Shown: in pieces, positions 53,815 to 64,000 of the stretch | How the letters are laid out: each line of letters opens with the position of its first letter | How positions within the stretch are numbered: the first letter of the stretch is position 1 | Origin: Guadua angustifolia | Taxonomy: Eukaryota; Streptophyta; Magnoliopsida; Poales; Poaceae | Direction of reading: 5' to 3' | Length of the DNA stretch: 64,000 nt | Assembly (NCBI GenBank): GCA_036346375.1 | Contig: JAYEVE010000326.1 | Coordinates: 372,001-436,000 of the forward strand | Program-made: the position numbers and the translations under genes | Notes under the pieces: generated by a model | Seen by the model: only the letters and a program-made list of their open reading frames with translations | What the model was told of the DNA's origin: nothing | Database searches by the model: none

Positions 53815-56800
53815 TGTAACGACCCCTATTTTTACATAAATGCAAAAATGGAAATCTCATGTGCATATAATGCTAGTCCCATGATTAGTAGCTAGCATGC
53901 ACATTTACAACAATTGATATCACATCCACACTCTTTATTACAAATAATAATGATAATATACATAGTAAGGTCTTACAATTCAGAGTAATGCAGCGAAAAG
54001 AGTCAAAAGTCTTGTAGTGTGCCCATCCAATCCCTCAGGCAACTGACAAGGCATAATCCCTAGAAAAACTTGTTAACATTCCCGAATCCTGCGTCAAATA
54101 AATTTCGTCGAGCTATTCTGATTCTTCACCTAAAAACAACGAATAAGCAAGAGTGAGTACTTGCGTACTCAGCAAGACTTTTGCAAAACCTACAATATAT
54201 GTAGACCATTACAAAGGAAAGGCTTCTACAGTTAATTTGCATAAGGCCAATTTAATTTGTAAAACAAGTAGTAATTGCATAAAACGGAATTTATAAAAGA
54301 AAGTTGATTGATACAAAAGTAATAAACAAGTAAAGTATAAGTAATAACTCACAGTCCTCCACGACGTGAGCATCGAGTCGTCCATTGCCAACACATGGCT
54401 CAAATCTGAGACAAATACTTTCCAACAAATGTATTCAATCTAATCCATTTTGAAAATATCAAAATTGCTAATTATGTGATGACTTTACCAAGTGCCCATG
54501 ACCGCGGACACGGCTAATCGATTAGTTTTACACTCTGCAGAGGTGTACAGCTTTACCCACAATAAATAATCAGCCTCTTTTGCTAGGCCATTCGACACAC
54601 TTCCTTTGGTATGTCGGCAAGGAGATCATAACATAACTGTTACATTACTTAACCCAAGCTTTGCACCAGCATGGTGACGATATGCTATGGTGGTGAAAGA
54701 TATTTGTACAATACCATTTGACGTGAAATAGTAGGGTGCTTGTACATTCGCTGTACGTGAAATAGTGATCCCATAGCATGGCGTACACCTACGAGCAACC
54801 AGTCACTGAAGAAGCTCGTAATACTCCAGCCTACCAATGTGTAAAGCTAGTTTTAAGAAACTTAATAGGTTAAGACTGTCCCATACCAGCACTTGTGGTT
54901 GCACGGTTATCTTGGCCTGAAAACAACCCATAGTTCGGTCCTTAATCCGACACGGGCAATAATCTCCCCCTACACTACGTGCAAGTCCATGCACCTCCGG
55001 CTATTGCCAATAATTGTCCGCATCAAAAACATAGTTTTATTTTCATTTTTAACCAAAATACCAATAACCATCATCATGTCTCAATATTTCCAACTTTCAT
55101 CTGATCAATATTTCCAATTGGTTCATCCCAAGTCTAAAGCATGGCTAAGCATGATTATTAACCATCGCATATACCCAAATTGACATCAGATATTGTCTAA
55201 CCTTAATTCTAGGGTTGTCAATGTTCGTATGTCAATACTAAGAAAAGTTTTATAAGACAGCAGGTATATCTACCGATACCCACAAAGTAGCAAAGTTTAA
55301 TGAATATACGCATGCAATAAAAATATTTAATGAAAACATTTATAAAACTGGGATCATCATGGTCAAAGGGGGTGCTTGCCTTGCTTAATCACTGCTTACG
55401 ACGAAGTCGGAATCGAAGATGACTGAGGCGACGATAGAATCAACAATGCCGGGTTCAAATTCAGAAAGTGCGCTTTACATCAGCGAATACGCCTTCCATT
55501 TCGGGCTGGACTACAATTAGGTGCGGGTGACTGGGCCCATGCGGTCAGCCGATCGCGACGCTGCTGTGGATCGACAATGAGGGCCCGCTCGACAGAGACT
55601 CTCTAAGTATGCGGGAGGTCGACAAGAAGGGCCTACTTGGCAACAAGAATGACAGGGGAGAGCATGGTCGAGCTTGCTGGCGGCGAAGCACTGCTGAGAG
55701 GTGGAATCAGTTCTGCCATGAGCATCAGGGTACTCGTGCGCATCTATGGGTGGTACTAGTTCGAACGGAGGTGGTCGGAATCGGTGTGCCACCGTGCGAG
55801 GGTGGCGGCGAAAGGTGAGCCTCGATACAGTGGCTCGCCGGGGAAGATGATCTCGAGTTGAAGGTGGGTTAGGTACTGGATACTGTGAGGAAGCTTTAGA
55901 TGCTAGAAATTGGAAAATGGAGCGATGCAGAGGGATTCGGGCTTTGCTTTGGTTTCGGCGGAGTTTTGGCCGGGAGTGGGGAAGATAAGAAACTGTGAGC
56001 GGGTTAGGCAGTGGAGGAGGAGGGCGAAGTGTTGAAGAGCTAGCTGGAGGTTGGCTGTGCTTAAATAGGCTGATGAGGCGGTGGAAACTGGTTTGGATGG
56101 GGGTCACCGAGGCGGCGCTGCAAATTGCTGCCATGGCAGAGAAGTCGCCATGAAATGCTTGCCGTGGCAGAATTGGTGAGGCTTGGCACTGCAAGTTGGT
56201 GCGGGGTACTGCAAGTTGGCGAGGCTTGTCGCGGCAAAGGATTGGCTAGGCGGTGAAGGCGGCCGAAAGATCTCGCGAGGGATTCAATGCATGGCAGGGG
56301 CGCAAACACCGAGGTGATGCCGTGGTAGAGGGCTGGCAGAGGTATGGCAGGTCGGCGGTGTCTCGGGCGAAGAGTTGCGGCGCGGGAGAGATAAGGAAAC
56401 AAGGCGATGCTGGCTCTGCCGATCTTCTCTGCGTGCGCACGAGAACATGGAGAGGGGAGGAAGAAAGGCTGGATTGTGGTTGCTCTGGATGGATGACACA
56501 TGTCAGATCCTGCGGTCAAGATTTAAACACCACAAAAGGAAAAGCTGAGGTCGGCTTGATCTACTGATCAGAGTTGCCAAACCGACTTGACATTTTATAA
56601 GAATTTTTGCAGAGATTGGTCAGGTAAAGGTAAGGGCTCTGACAAATTTTGAGATAAAAACTTTTTTATATATTTTATTAAAATTTGACAATGAATAATG
56701 CATGTAAATTCCAATTTCGTTATTGATTTATTAAAGTATCCAAATGAATCTTTTATTTTGGAAACTTTTTTTCCGATTTATTTGAGATATTAATGCTTCT

Positions 56801-57468
56801 ATAAAATTTTCAGAATTTTATCTTGGATAGTTAAATTATAAAAATTCGACATTGATGTTTATAGCTTTATTGGTTTTCTGTTTTTGAATTATTTGGAGGA
56901 CTATCCCACCTGGTAAATTCTTGATATTTGTACTAGAGGTAAATTATGTATCAAGGGTGCTTTGGTAATTTTTTCAGCTCGAGATAAACTCTTAATATTT
57001 TTCATTAATTCGGATGATACACTGTTTCTAGTCAAAGTTTGTCTTTTTCATTATTACTAATATTTTTACCATGCAGTAAAATTAAAGTTACCAGTTAAAA
57101 AGTTTACTTGAGAGTTAAAATTTTTAATATAATTTTTTAATATTTTACTTTTACCTTTTTATCTTTTTACCATTATCCATTCCAATGCATTTAGCTTTTT
57201 TTAAAAAAGTAAAAGCTCAAGAAAATGTAAGAGGATTCAGAAAAATAGAAATTCAAACCAAGTTCATATTTCAAACTCATTTTGATATTTCATTTGTTTT
57301 GATAATAACAATTTAAATTTTGAATTCCTTCTTTTCATTGAGATTATAATGGAAGAAAGGAGGAAAGAATATTATTTAAAATCAAAATCTTGATTTCAAT
57401 TAGACTTTTAATTCATTAAATATTAATCTTTCACTTTTGTTTATTTTTGAATTTAGAGGGCTGTTGTA
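53815..57468 (-). repeat. 3' LTR of the LARD, 3,654 bp
   Basis: Plus start TGTAACGACCCC and plus end GGGCTGTTGTA; in element direction it begins TACAACAGCCC, the normal TG having become TA. Conserved terminal 1.6 kb at 53815-55420, GC-rich block 55490-56530 with a TATA-like CTATTTAAGC at 56059-56068 (minus), AT-rich end to 57468. Open frames in the GC-rich block (e.g. 56061-56519) are shared with the other LTR simply because the LTRs are copies. Confidence 0.92.
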
Positions 57469-57482
57469 GACTACCCCCCTTA
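57469..57482 (-). promoter_or_regulatory. Polypurine tract of the LARD
   Basis: Minus-strand AAGGGGGGTAGTC adjoining the 3' LTR, the primer for plus-strand DNA synthesis. The sequence before it, AATCTCGGGGATGAGATTCC, is nearly identical to that before the LTR at 23020. Confidence 0.85.
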
Positions 57483-57754
57483 ACAGGAATCTCATCCCCG
57501 AGATTCGACGGGTCAAGGGAACGGCAGTAGGTTCATAGGATGGCTTTTGATTTGGCAATTGTCTTGGGTATGGACGAATAGAATGTTCAGAAGCAAAAAG
57601 TTCGATTGCATGGATTGAATACATAAGGAACGTACTCAATGCCACGCTAAAGGTGTTGGATGGGATTGTAAGAAAAGGGTGTTTGTGTTCAAAGCTTGAT
57701 GTTGAGGCAAAGGTTTTCGAGACGACTTGGAAATTGTTGCTGACTTTCTTCAAG

Positions 57755-57860
57755 CCCTCAAGGTGAAGTAGAATTCTTTTTGCGTAGATGTTGGTGGAAT
57801 GTCCAAGTTCATCACAATTGATGCAGCTGACATATTCAATCTTCTTAGGAACAACAAAGT
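57755..57860 (-). pseudogene. Degenerate gag zinc knuckle within the LARD
   Basis: The minus strand reads KQHFVVPKKIEYVSC then INCDELGHSTNIYAKK before a stop. This follows the retroviral-type zinc knuckle CX2CX4HX4C except that the last Cys is Tyr. It sits where gag might be expected in a highly reduced element, although close to the 3' LTR because everything after it is gone. It is the only trace of protein ancestry seen and points to a gypsy-like ancestor. Confidence 0.6.
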
Positions 57861-59886
57861 GTTGTTTTCTGATGTTTGTGAATGATCAGGAAGTGGTTGA
57901 GATCAAGGGACTTAATTTTGGAATTACTGATGAGTGGGTAGATAGGTAAAGGTAGCAGAAGGTAAGATTAGAATTAGGTTGGTTATTAGGTAACCTCCAA
58001 TTCATTAGAATATTAATGTTGCTCATAATTTTATAGAATAGAGAAGATGAGATGTATATGAGAGTGGTTTAGCTCAAAGTTACCTTTGTTTCATAAAATG
58101 TTATCTTACAAATAGTCCACATGGATTAGGTAATTGCTGTTCAGTTGCAAGGCAACGTTTCGTTCTTTAAAATATTCTTAATTAGATTTTCTTATTAATT
58201 AAGAGTTGTCACATCGTGAATTTTCAACTGAAGGGTTAATCATCCACGAGAGTAACCCGAGAAGTAATACAAAGAGTTACACATCAAAAGTCAAACCAGA
58301 CAAAAAAATTCACATGATGCAAATAAGGTGGTGTAAATTTTAATTTAACAACTAACCTATTCTAGTGTTTCTTTTTCCGCCTAACGATACCGATTCTTCA
58401 TGAAGCAACTTGGCATTGTCGGGATCTTCTAGGTCTTCTTTTCAATCTTGGAAATATAAATCCACCTTGGCTTCGACTTGTAGTCACCGAATACAATCCA
58501 GGCGAAGTGACGAGATGGTATCTTCAGGTTCAACAACATGGCAAGGTAATATTTGTGGCGAAGTTTGAATAGTAGCTGGTTTAACTCGGCTTAAGTATAC
58601 TTGGCTGTTATTAGTATGGCAAGATCTTGATGCTATCTCATTTATAGTGGTTACTAATGTCTGTTATCCAAGCTTGCTAGGATGGTCTGGTAGTAGGTGA
58701 ATGCGTTACTGGAGTGGGGTATGTAGTGAATAAAGATTGGAATGATCCACTATGCTTCTGCTGCGCAACTCTAGTAATAGTGTTTGCTCAAAGCTTTTAC
58801 TAATCCTACGAGGCTATGAAGAGTTTCATTTCGAATGTCGGTAGGATCTTGATAAGTATTTTCCATGCAAGGTGGGTGTAGAGGAAAAGAGCAATACATG
58901 GTGCTAAGGTTAGGAAAATTTGGCAAAGGCGAATGGTTGTTATGTATGCGGTCTTTTTCATGGAAGCTTGCTTAATTTTGGCAAAGGAGACTGGGAAGTG
59001 AACTGGCAAAATTTTTCTTTGTGGTAAGTAAGAAGATAAGATGGCTCTAGCTTGAATGGTGAGATTTCTTGACTGTTGTTGGGAAAATGAGTCTTTATGT
59101 TTGTAGGCTCAAGTATAGCTAGAAATGGTAACGGAGGGCTAAGAACCTGAAAAGAGTATGTAGGTAAGAATTTCTACAAAGAGAAGAGATAAGCTTGTGA
59201 GAAATTATATAGAAAGAAGAGAAGCAATTTTATGAATTTTCTTTTTGATCCTATGGGTTGAGGTTTCTTAAGTTATACATAAGAGCAATTCATCGTGAAA
59301 CTTTAACCTAAAGGTTAAGTTCACACGTAAATCAGCCCGAACAAGGAAAATAAAAACCAATTGCGAAAAGCAGGACATAAACACTACATGTAAATGTTTT
59401 TTTATATATAACTAAAGCAAAATGATGCAGCTATGTATAGGGGTCCCTTTCCTAACGAAGAACCTATTACGCTCTTAATCTTCCGTATTTTACTATTGGA
59501 TAATACCGGCTCTTTATGAAGTAGAATCTTCAGCCCTTACTTTCGCCTTGTCGGGGGTGGCGAAGTGTTATATTTGTCTTCTTGAGGTTGTCGGTGTAGA
59601 TATTGTAGACTTCATTGGCTGGCATGAAGAATAATGGTGACATATCTTGGACGTCTTCAGAAGCAAATAGCGAAGATGAACTATAAGCGAGAGTTACTTT
59701 TAAGGAAAGAGGAATTGGTTTTACAAACCAAAATGAAAGTAGGGGTAAGAATGAGAACCTTAAGGAATGAGGAAAGAATAGCAATGTCTACACTTTGCAA
59801 ATATAGTAGCTTCTGAAAATAGTATTTTGAATTTGTTTTATTCTAATGCTAACAACCATTCTAGAGTTTATCCTGCAGTCAGTACG

Positions 59887-59898
59887 GCTCTGATACCA
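59887..59898 (-). promoter_or_regulatory. Primer binding site of the LARD, initiator-Met tRNA type
   Basis: Minus strand TGGTATCAGAGC, two bases after the 5' LTR end, complementary to the 3' end of initiator methionine tRNA. It fixes orientation and the inner edge of the 5' LTR. Confidence 0.92.
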
Positions 59899-59900
59899 AC

Positions 59901-62900
59901 TATAACAACCCCCATTTTTACATAAATGCAAAAATGGAAATCTCATGTGCATACAATGCTAGTCCCATGATCAGTAGCTAGCATGCACATTTACAACAAT
60001 TGATATCACATCCATACTCTTTATTACAAATAATAATGGCAATATACACAGTAAGGTCTTACAATTCTGAGTAATGCAAATGAAAAGAGTCAAAAGTCTT
60101 GTAGTGTGCCCATCCATCCCTCAGCAACCGACAAGGCATAATTCTAGAAAAACTTGTTAACATTCCCGAATCCTCGCACAAATAAATTTCGCCGAGCTAT
60201 TTCGATTCTTCACCTAAAACAACGAATATAAGGGTGAGTACTTATGACTAAAGAAGACTTTTGCAAAACCTACAATATATGTAGACCATTACAAAGGAAA
60301 GGCTTCTACAGTTAATTTGCATAAGGCCAATTTAATTTGTAAAACAAGTAGTAATTGCATAAAACGGAATTTATAAAAGCAAGTTGATTGATACAAAAGT
60401 AATAAACAAGTAAAGTATAAGTAATAACTCATAGTCCTCCACGACGTGAGCATCGAGTCGTCCATTGCCAACACATGGCTCAAATCTGAGACAAATACTT
60501 TCCAACAAATGTATTCAATCCAATCCATTTTGAAAATATCAAAACTGCTAACTATGTGATGACTTTACCAAGTGCCTATGATCATCAAAGCGCGCTAATC
60601 GATTAGTTTTACACTCGCATGTGTACAACTTAACCCACAATAAATGATCGCCTCTTTTGTTAGGCCATTCGACACACTTCCTTTGGTATGTCGGCAAGGA
60701 GATCATAACATAACCGTTACATTATTTAACCCTAGCTTTGCACCAAGATGGTGACGATATGCTATGGTGGTATATTTGTACAACATCAGACGTGAAATAG
60801 TAGGGTGCTTGTACATTCGCCAGACGTGAAATAGTGATCCCATAGCATGGCGTACACCTACAAGCAACCAACATCGAAGAAGCTCGTAATACTCCAGCCT
60901 ACCAATATGCAAAGCTAGTTTTAAGGAACTTAATAGGTTAAGACCTGCCCCATACCAAGATTTGTGGTTGCACGGTTATCTTGGCCTGAAAACAACCCAT
61001 AGTTCGGTCCTTAATCCGACACGAGCAATAATCTCCCCCTACACTACGTGCAAGTCCATGCACCTCCGGCTATTGCCAATAATTGCCCACATCAAAAACA
61101 TAGTTTTATTTTTCCATGCACCTCCGGCTATTTTCATTTTTAACTAAAATACCAATAACCATCATCATGTCTCAATATTTCCAAGTTTCATCTGATCAAT
61201 ATTTCCAATTGGTTCATCCCAAGTCTAAAGCTTGGCTAAGCATGATTATTAACCATCGCATATACCCAAATTGACATCAGATATTGTCTAACCTTAATTC
61301 TAGGGTTGTCAAGGTTCGTATGTCAATACTAAGGAAAGTTTCATAAGACAGCAGGTATATCTACTGATACCCACAAAGTAGCAAAGTTTAATGAATATAC
61401 GCATGCAATAAAAATATTTAATGAAAACATTTATAAAACTGGGATCAATATGGTCAAAGGGGTGCTTGCCTTGCTTAATCATCGCCACGCATTTAAGTCG
61501 GAATCAAGATGACCGAGGCGACGATGGAATCAACAACGCCGGTTCAAATTCGTAGCGCGCTTACATCGCTGAATACGCCTTGCATTTCGAAATGGATCGC
61601 AATTAGGCGCCGTGATCGGCCCATGTGGTCGGCCGATCGCGACGCTGCTGCGGATCGACAATGAGGGCCCACCTGGCAGAGACTCGGGCGATGCGGGAGG
61701 CTGACAAGAAGGGCCTACTTGGCAAACAAGAATGGACATGGGGAGAGCATGGTCGAAGCTTGCTTGGCGCCAAGCAATGCCGGAGAGGTGGAATCAGTTC
61801 TGCCATGAGCATCAGGGTACTCGTGCGCATCTATGGGTGGTACTAGTTCGAACGGAGGTGGTCGGAATCGGCGTGCCACCGCAAGGGGCTAAGGCGGCGA
61901 AGGTGATCCTCGACATGCTGGCTCACGGGAAGATGATCCCGAGTTGAAGGTAGGTTAGGTACTGGATACTGTGAGGAAGCTTTAGATGCTAGCAATTGGA
62001 AAATGGAGCGGTGTAGAGGGATTCAGGCTTTGCTTTGGTTTCATGAGTTTTGGCCGGAGCGGGAAGATAAGAAACCGTGGAGCGGTTAGGGCAAAGGAGG
62101 AGGAGGGCGAAGCGTTGAAGAGCTAGCTGGAGGTTGGCTGTGCTTAAATAGGCTGATGAGGCGGTGGAAACAGGTTTGGATGAGGGTCACCGAGGCGGTG
62201 CTGCAAATTACTGCCGTGGCAGAGAAGTCGCCATGAAATGCTTGTCGTGGCAGAATTGGCGAGGCTTGACACTGCAAGTTGGCGCGGGGTACTGCAAGTT
62301 GGCGAGGCTTGCCGCGGCAAAGGATTGGCAAGGCGGTGAATGCGACCGAATGATCTCGCGAGGGATTCAATGCATGGCAGGGGCGCAAACACCAAGATGA
62401 TGCCGCAAGGCGAGGGTCGGCAGAGGTATGGCGTGTCGGCGTGTTCTCGCGAAGAGTTTGCTACGGAGAGATAAGGAAACAAGGCGATGCTGGCTCTACC
62501 GATCTTCTCTACGTGCGCACGAGAACACGGAGAGGGGAGGAAGAAAGGCTGGATTGTGGTTGCTCTGGATGGATGACACATGTCAGATCCTGAGGTCAAG
62601 ATTTAAACAGCACAAAAGGAAAAGCTGAGGTCGGCTTGATCTACTGATTAGAATTGCCAAACCGACTTGAAAGTTTATAAGAATTTTTTCAGAGATTGGT
62701 CAGGTAAAGGTAAGGGCTCGGACAAATTTTGAAATAAAAACTCTTTTTATATATTTTATTAAAATTCTGACAATGAATAATGCACAGAAATTCCAATTCT
62801 GTTATTGATTTATTAAAGTATGCAAATGAATTTTTTATTTTGGAAACTTTTTTTCCGATTTATTTGATATATTAATGCTTCTATAAAATTTTCAGAATTT

Positions 62901-63551
62901 TATCTTGGATATTTAAATTATAAAAATTCTGACATTGCTGTTTATAGCTTTATTGGTTTTCTGTTTTTGAATTATTTGGAGGACTATCCTACCTGGTAAA
63001 TTCTTGATATTTTTACCAGAGGTAAATTATGTATCAAGGGTGATTTTATAATTTTTAAGCTCGAGATAAACTATTAATATTTTTCATTAATTCGGATGAT
63101 ACACTGTTTCTAGTCAAAGTTTGTCTTTTTCATTATTACTAATATTTTTACCATGCAATAAAATGAAAGTTACCAGTTGAAAAGTTTCCTTGAGAGTTAA
63201 AATTTTTAATTTAATTTTTTCAATATTTTACTTTTACCTTTTTATATTTTTACCATTATCCATTCCAATGCATTTAGCTTTTCTTTTAAAAGTAAAAGCT
63301 CAAGAAAATGCAAGAGGATTCATAAAAATAGAAATTCAAACCAAGTTCATATTTCAAACTCATTTTGATATTTCATTTGTTTTGATAATAACAATTTAAA
63401 TTTTGAATTCCTTCTCTTCATTGAGGTTATAATGGAAGAAAGGAGGAAAGAATATTATTTAAAATCAAAATCTTGATTTCAATTAGACTTTTAATTCATT
63501 AAATATTAATATTTCACTTATCTTTATTTTTGAATTTAGAGGGCTGTTGCA
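59901..63551 (-). repeat. 5' LTR of the LARD, 3,651 bp
   Basis: Element-direction start TGCAACAGCCC at 63551; end ...GGTTGTTATA at 59901, where CA has become TA. TATA-like box CTATTTAAGC at 62142-62151 (minus). Closely similar to the 3' LTR along its whole length, with several small scrambled or shortened patches (for example 60580-60660) and a 19-bp duplicated insert at 61114-61132. Confidence 0.92.
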
Positions 63552-63556
63552 CGAAT

Positions 63557-63616
63557 TGTGTTGCTCACCTTTTCAGAGAAACACTGAAGCATTTTCTTTC
63601 CTGCGTTGATATTTGA
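63557..63616 (+). pseudogene. Right part of the ORF split by the LARD
   Basis: Continuation, in frame, of the ORF ending at 53814: CVAHLFRETLKHFLSCVDI and stop TGA. See the left part for evidence and doubts. Confidence 0.35.
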
Positions 63617-63755
63617 GTCCGAATTTCCCATGCCAGTATATAGATAAACTCTTTATAGGTGTAAATAATCAACTTACCCCTCACCATGGTAGCAATGCAT
63701 TCATATCTGTTGAATTAAACTAACCCCTAGGCCATAGAGTTTAATACCAGGCAGA
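63617..63755. other. Short spacer
   Basis: No feature recognised between the split ORF and the copia LTR. The pentamer before the LTR is GCAGA (63751-63755), a candidate target duplication. Confidence 0.5.
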
Positions 63756-64000
63756 TGTTGGAGATATGCCCTTGATGCAACCATGGAGATGATTATATTT
63801 TCTTATGTTCATGATTTATTATCTTGTTCTTCAATAATGTCATTATTATTTATTAGCAAGTATATGACTTGTTTGTGAAACTCTATATGTAACCTTATGA
63901 TGATTATTCTAAAAGTGATCCCTAGTCGATAAACATATGAGGATACATACGAATAGACTAGCATATGTATTGATTGATGTCCATGTTTCATGGTCATGGA
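63756..64000 (+). mobile_element. Start of an Angela/BARE/RIRE1-like copia LTR, runs off the window
   Basis: TGTTGGAGATATGCCC followed by an AATAATG...TTATTATT-rich stretch matches the beginning of LTRs of the Angela/BARE/RIRE1 group of grass copia elements as I know them. Only 245 bp are inside the window, so its length, its partner and whether it is a solo LTR are unknown. Confidence 0.75.

Larger units (their letters stand above)
57469..59900 (-). other. Internal domain of the LARD, non-coding
   Basis: 2.43 kb without an intact gene. It contains a gag-like zinc-knuckle relic near 57800 and two diverged modules about 1.1 kb apart: CATCGTGAATTTTCAACTGAAGGGTTAA near 58215 and CATCGTGAAACTTTAACCTAAAGGTTAA near 59290, each followed about 150-200 bp later by GATACCGATTCTTCATGAAG / AATACCGGCTCTTTATGAAG. 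Minus frames near 58390-58570 look weakly coding (RHFAWIVFGDYKSKPRWIYI) but match nothing I know. Confidence 0.8.
53815..63551 (-). mobile_element. Complete LARD (non-coding long-LTR retrotransposon), 9.74 kb
   Basis: Two long LTRs (59901-63551 and 53815-57468) bracket a 2.4-kb internal region. On the minus strand the order is 5' LTR, initiator-Met primer site, non-coding internal domain, polypurine tract, 3' LTR. The host pentamer CGAAT flanks it on both sides (53810-53814, 63552-63556). No protease, integrase or reverse transcriptase is present; the only coding relic is a zinc-knuckle-like segment near 57800. This is the plan of a LARD, which would depend on proteins of a related gypsy-type element. 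LTR lengths differ by only 3 bp, though many small substitutions and indels separate them. Confidence 0.93.

Noticed and set aside
55517..56519. Long minus open frames in the GC-rich block of the LARD LTR, shared with 62086-62599
   Set aside because: The two LTRs are copies of one sequence, so shared frames are expected. There is no known domain, and in the more distant copies (14060-15440, 24000-24790) the frame is not kept.

Overview
The window is from a grass (Poaceae) nuclear genome, in a repeat-packed intergenic region. The evidence is the mix of element types: CACTA subterminal repeats built on CCGAGTGT/CTCGG, a CTCCCTCC Stowaway-type end, a TTA-flanked Tourist-type MITE, a copia LTR beginning TGTTGGAGATATGCCC at the right edge, plant L1 LINEs with a zf-RVT tail, and very long LTRs starting TGTAACATCCC. 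I cannot name the species. No complete, intact host gene was found. What is protein-like is broken transposon coding sequence plus small captured pieces of host genes (an RPL14 exon, unidentified exons) and one possible host ORF split by two insertions.

Left part (1-22.6 kb): a copia relic on the minus strand (129-1943) is fused to a CACTA transposase fragment. It is followed by a poly(A)-tailed retroposon with a 13-bp target duplication (2698-3875), a palindromic MITE-like element, a 754-bp hAT element with a perfect 8-bp duplication and a Tourist-type MITE. From 6.4 to 22.6 kb lies a four-level nest. A second copia (gag to RNase H, minus, 5' LTR 22062-22570) is cut by a CACTA derivative. 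That is cut by a solo LTR of about 6.4 kb (7175-16729, duplication TGTCT), which in turn holds a 3,142-bp solo LTR (9753-12894, duplication GCATT).

Middle part (22.6-41.8 kb): a plus-strand 5.0-kb LTR with its polypurine tract (23020-28022), a further LTR fragment of the same family, a 1.8-kb hAT-like element, and a nearly full-length 7.8-kb L1 LINE (33541-41334) inserted into an old LTR fragment. The LINE's ORF1 has one nonsense codon inside its zinc knuckle and an in-frame 132-codon tandem duplication. ORF2 has several frameshifts.

Right-middle part (41.8-51.3 kb): a patchwork with Helitron flavour. It holds a candidate Helitron 3' end, an RPA-like pseudogene with introns, an RPL14 exon relic, another exon-like fragment, a Helitron helicase C-terminus, and several tandem arrays.

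Right part (51.3-64 kb): a locus hit three times, by a truncated LINE (51354-53067), a 345-bp LINE tail (53320-53664) and a complete non-coding long-LTR retrotransposon (53815-63551, minus). This last element has LTRs of 3.65 kb, an initiator-Met tRNA primer site, a polypurine tract and the perfect duplication CGAAT. It is a LARD-type element with only a degenerate gag zinc-knuckle relic inside, and it is the most coherent unusual object here. Removing the LARD and the small LINE reconnects an open plus-strand frame of about 95 codons.
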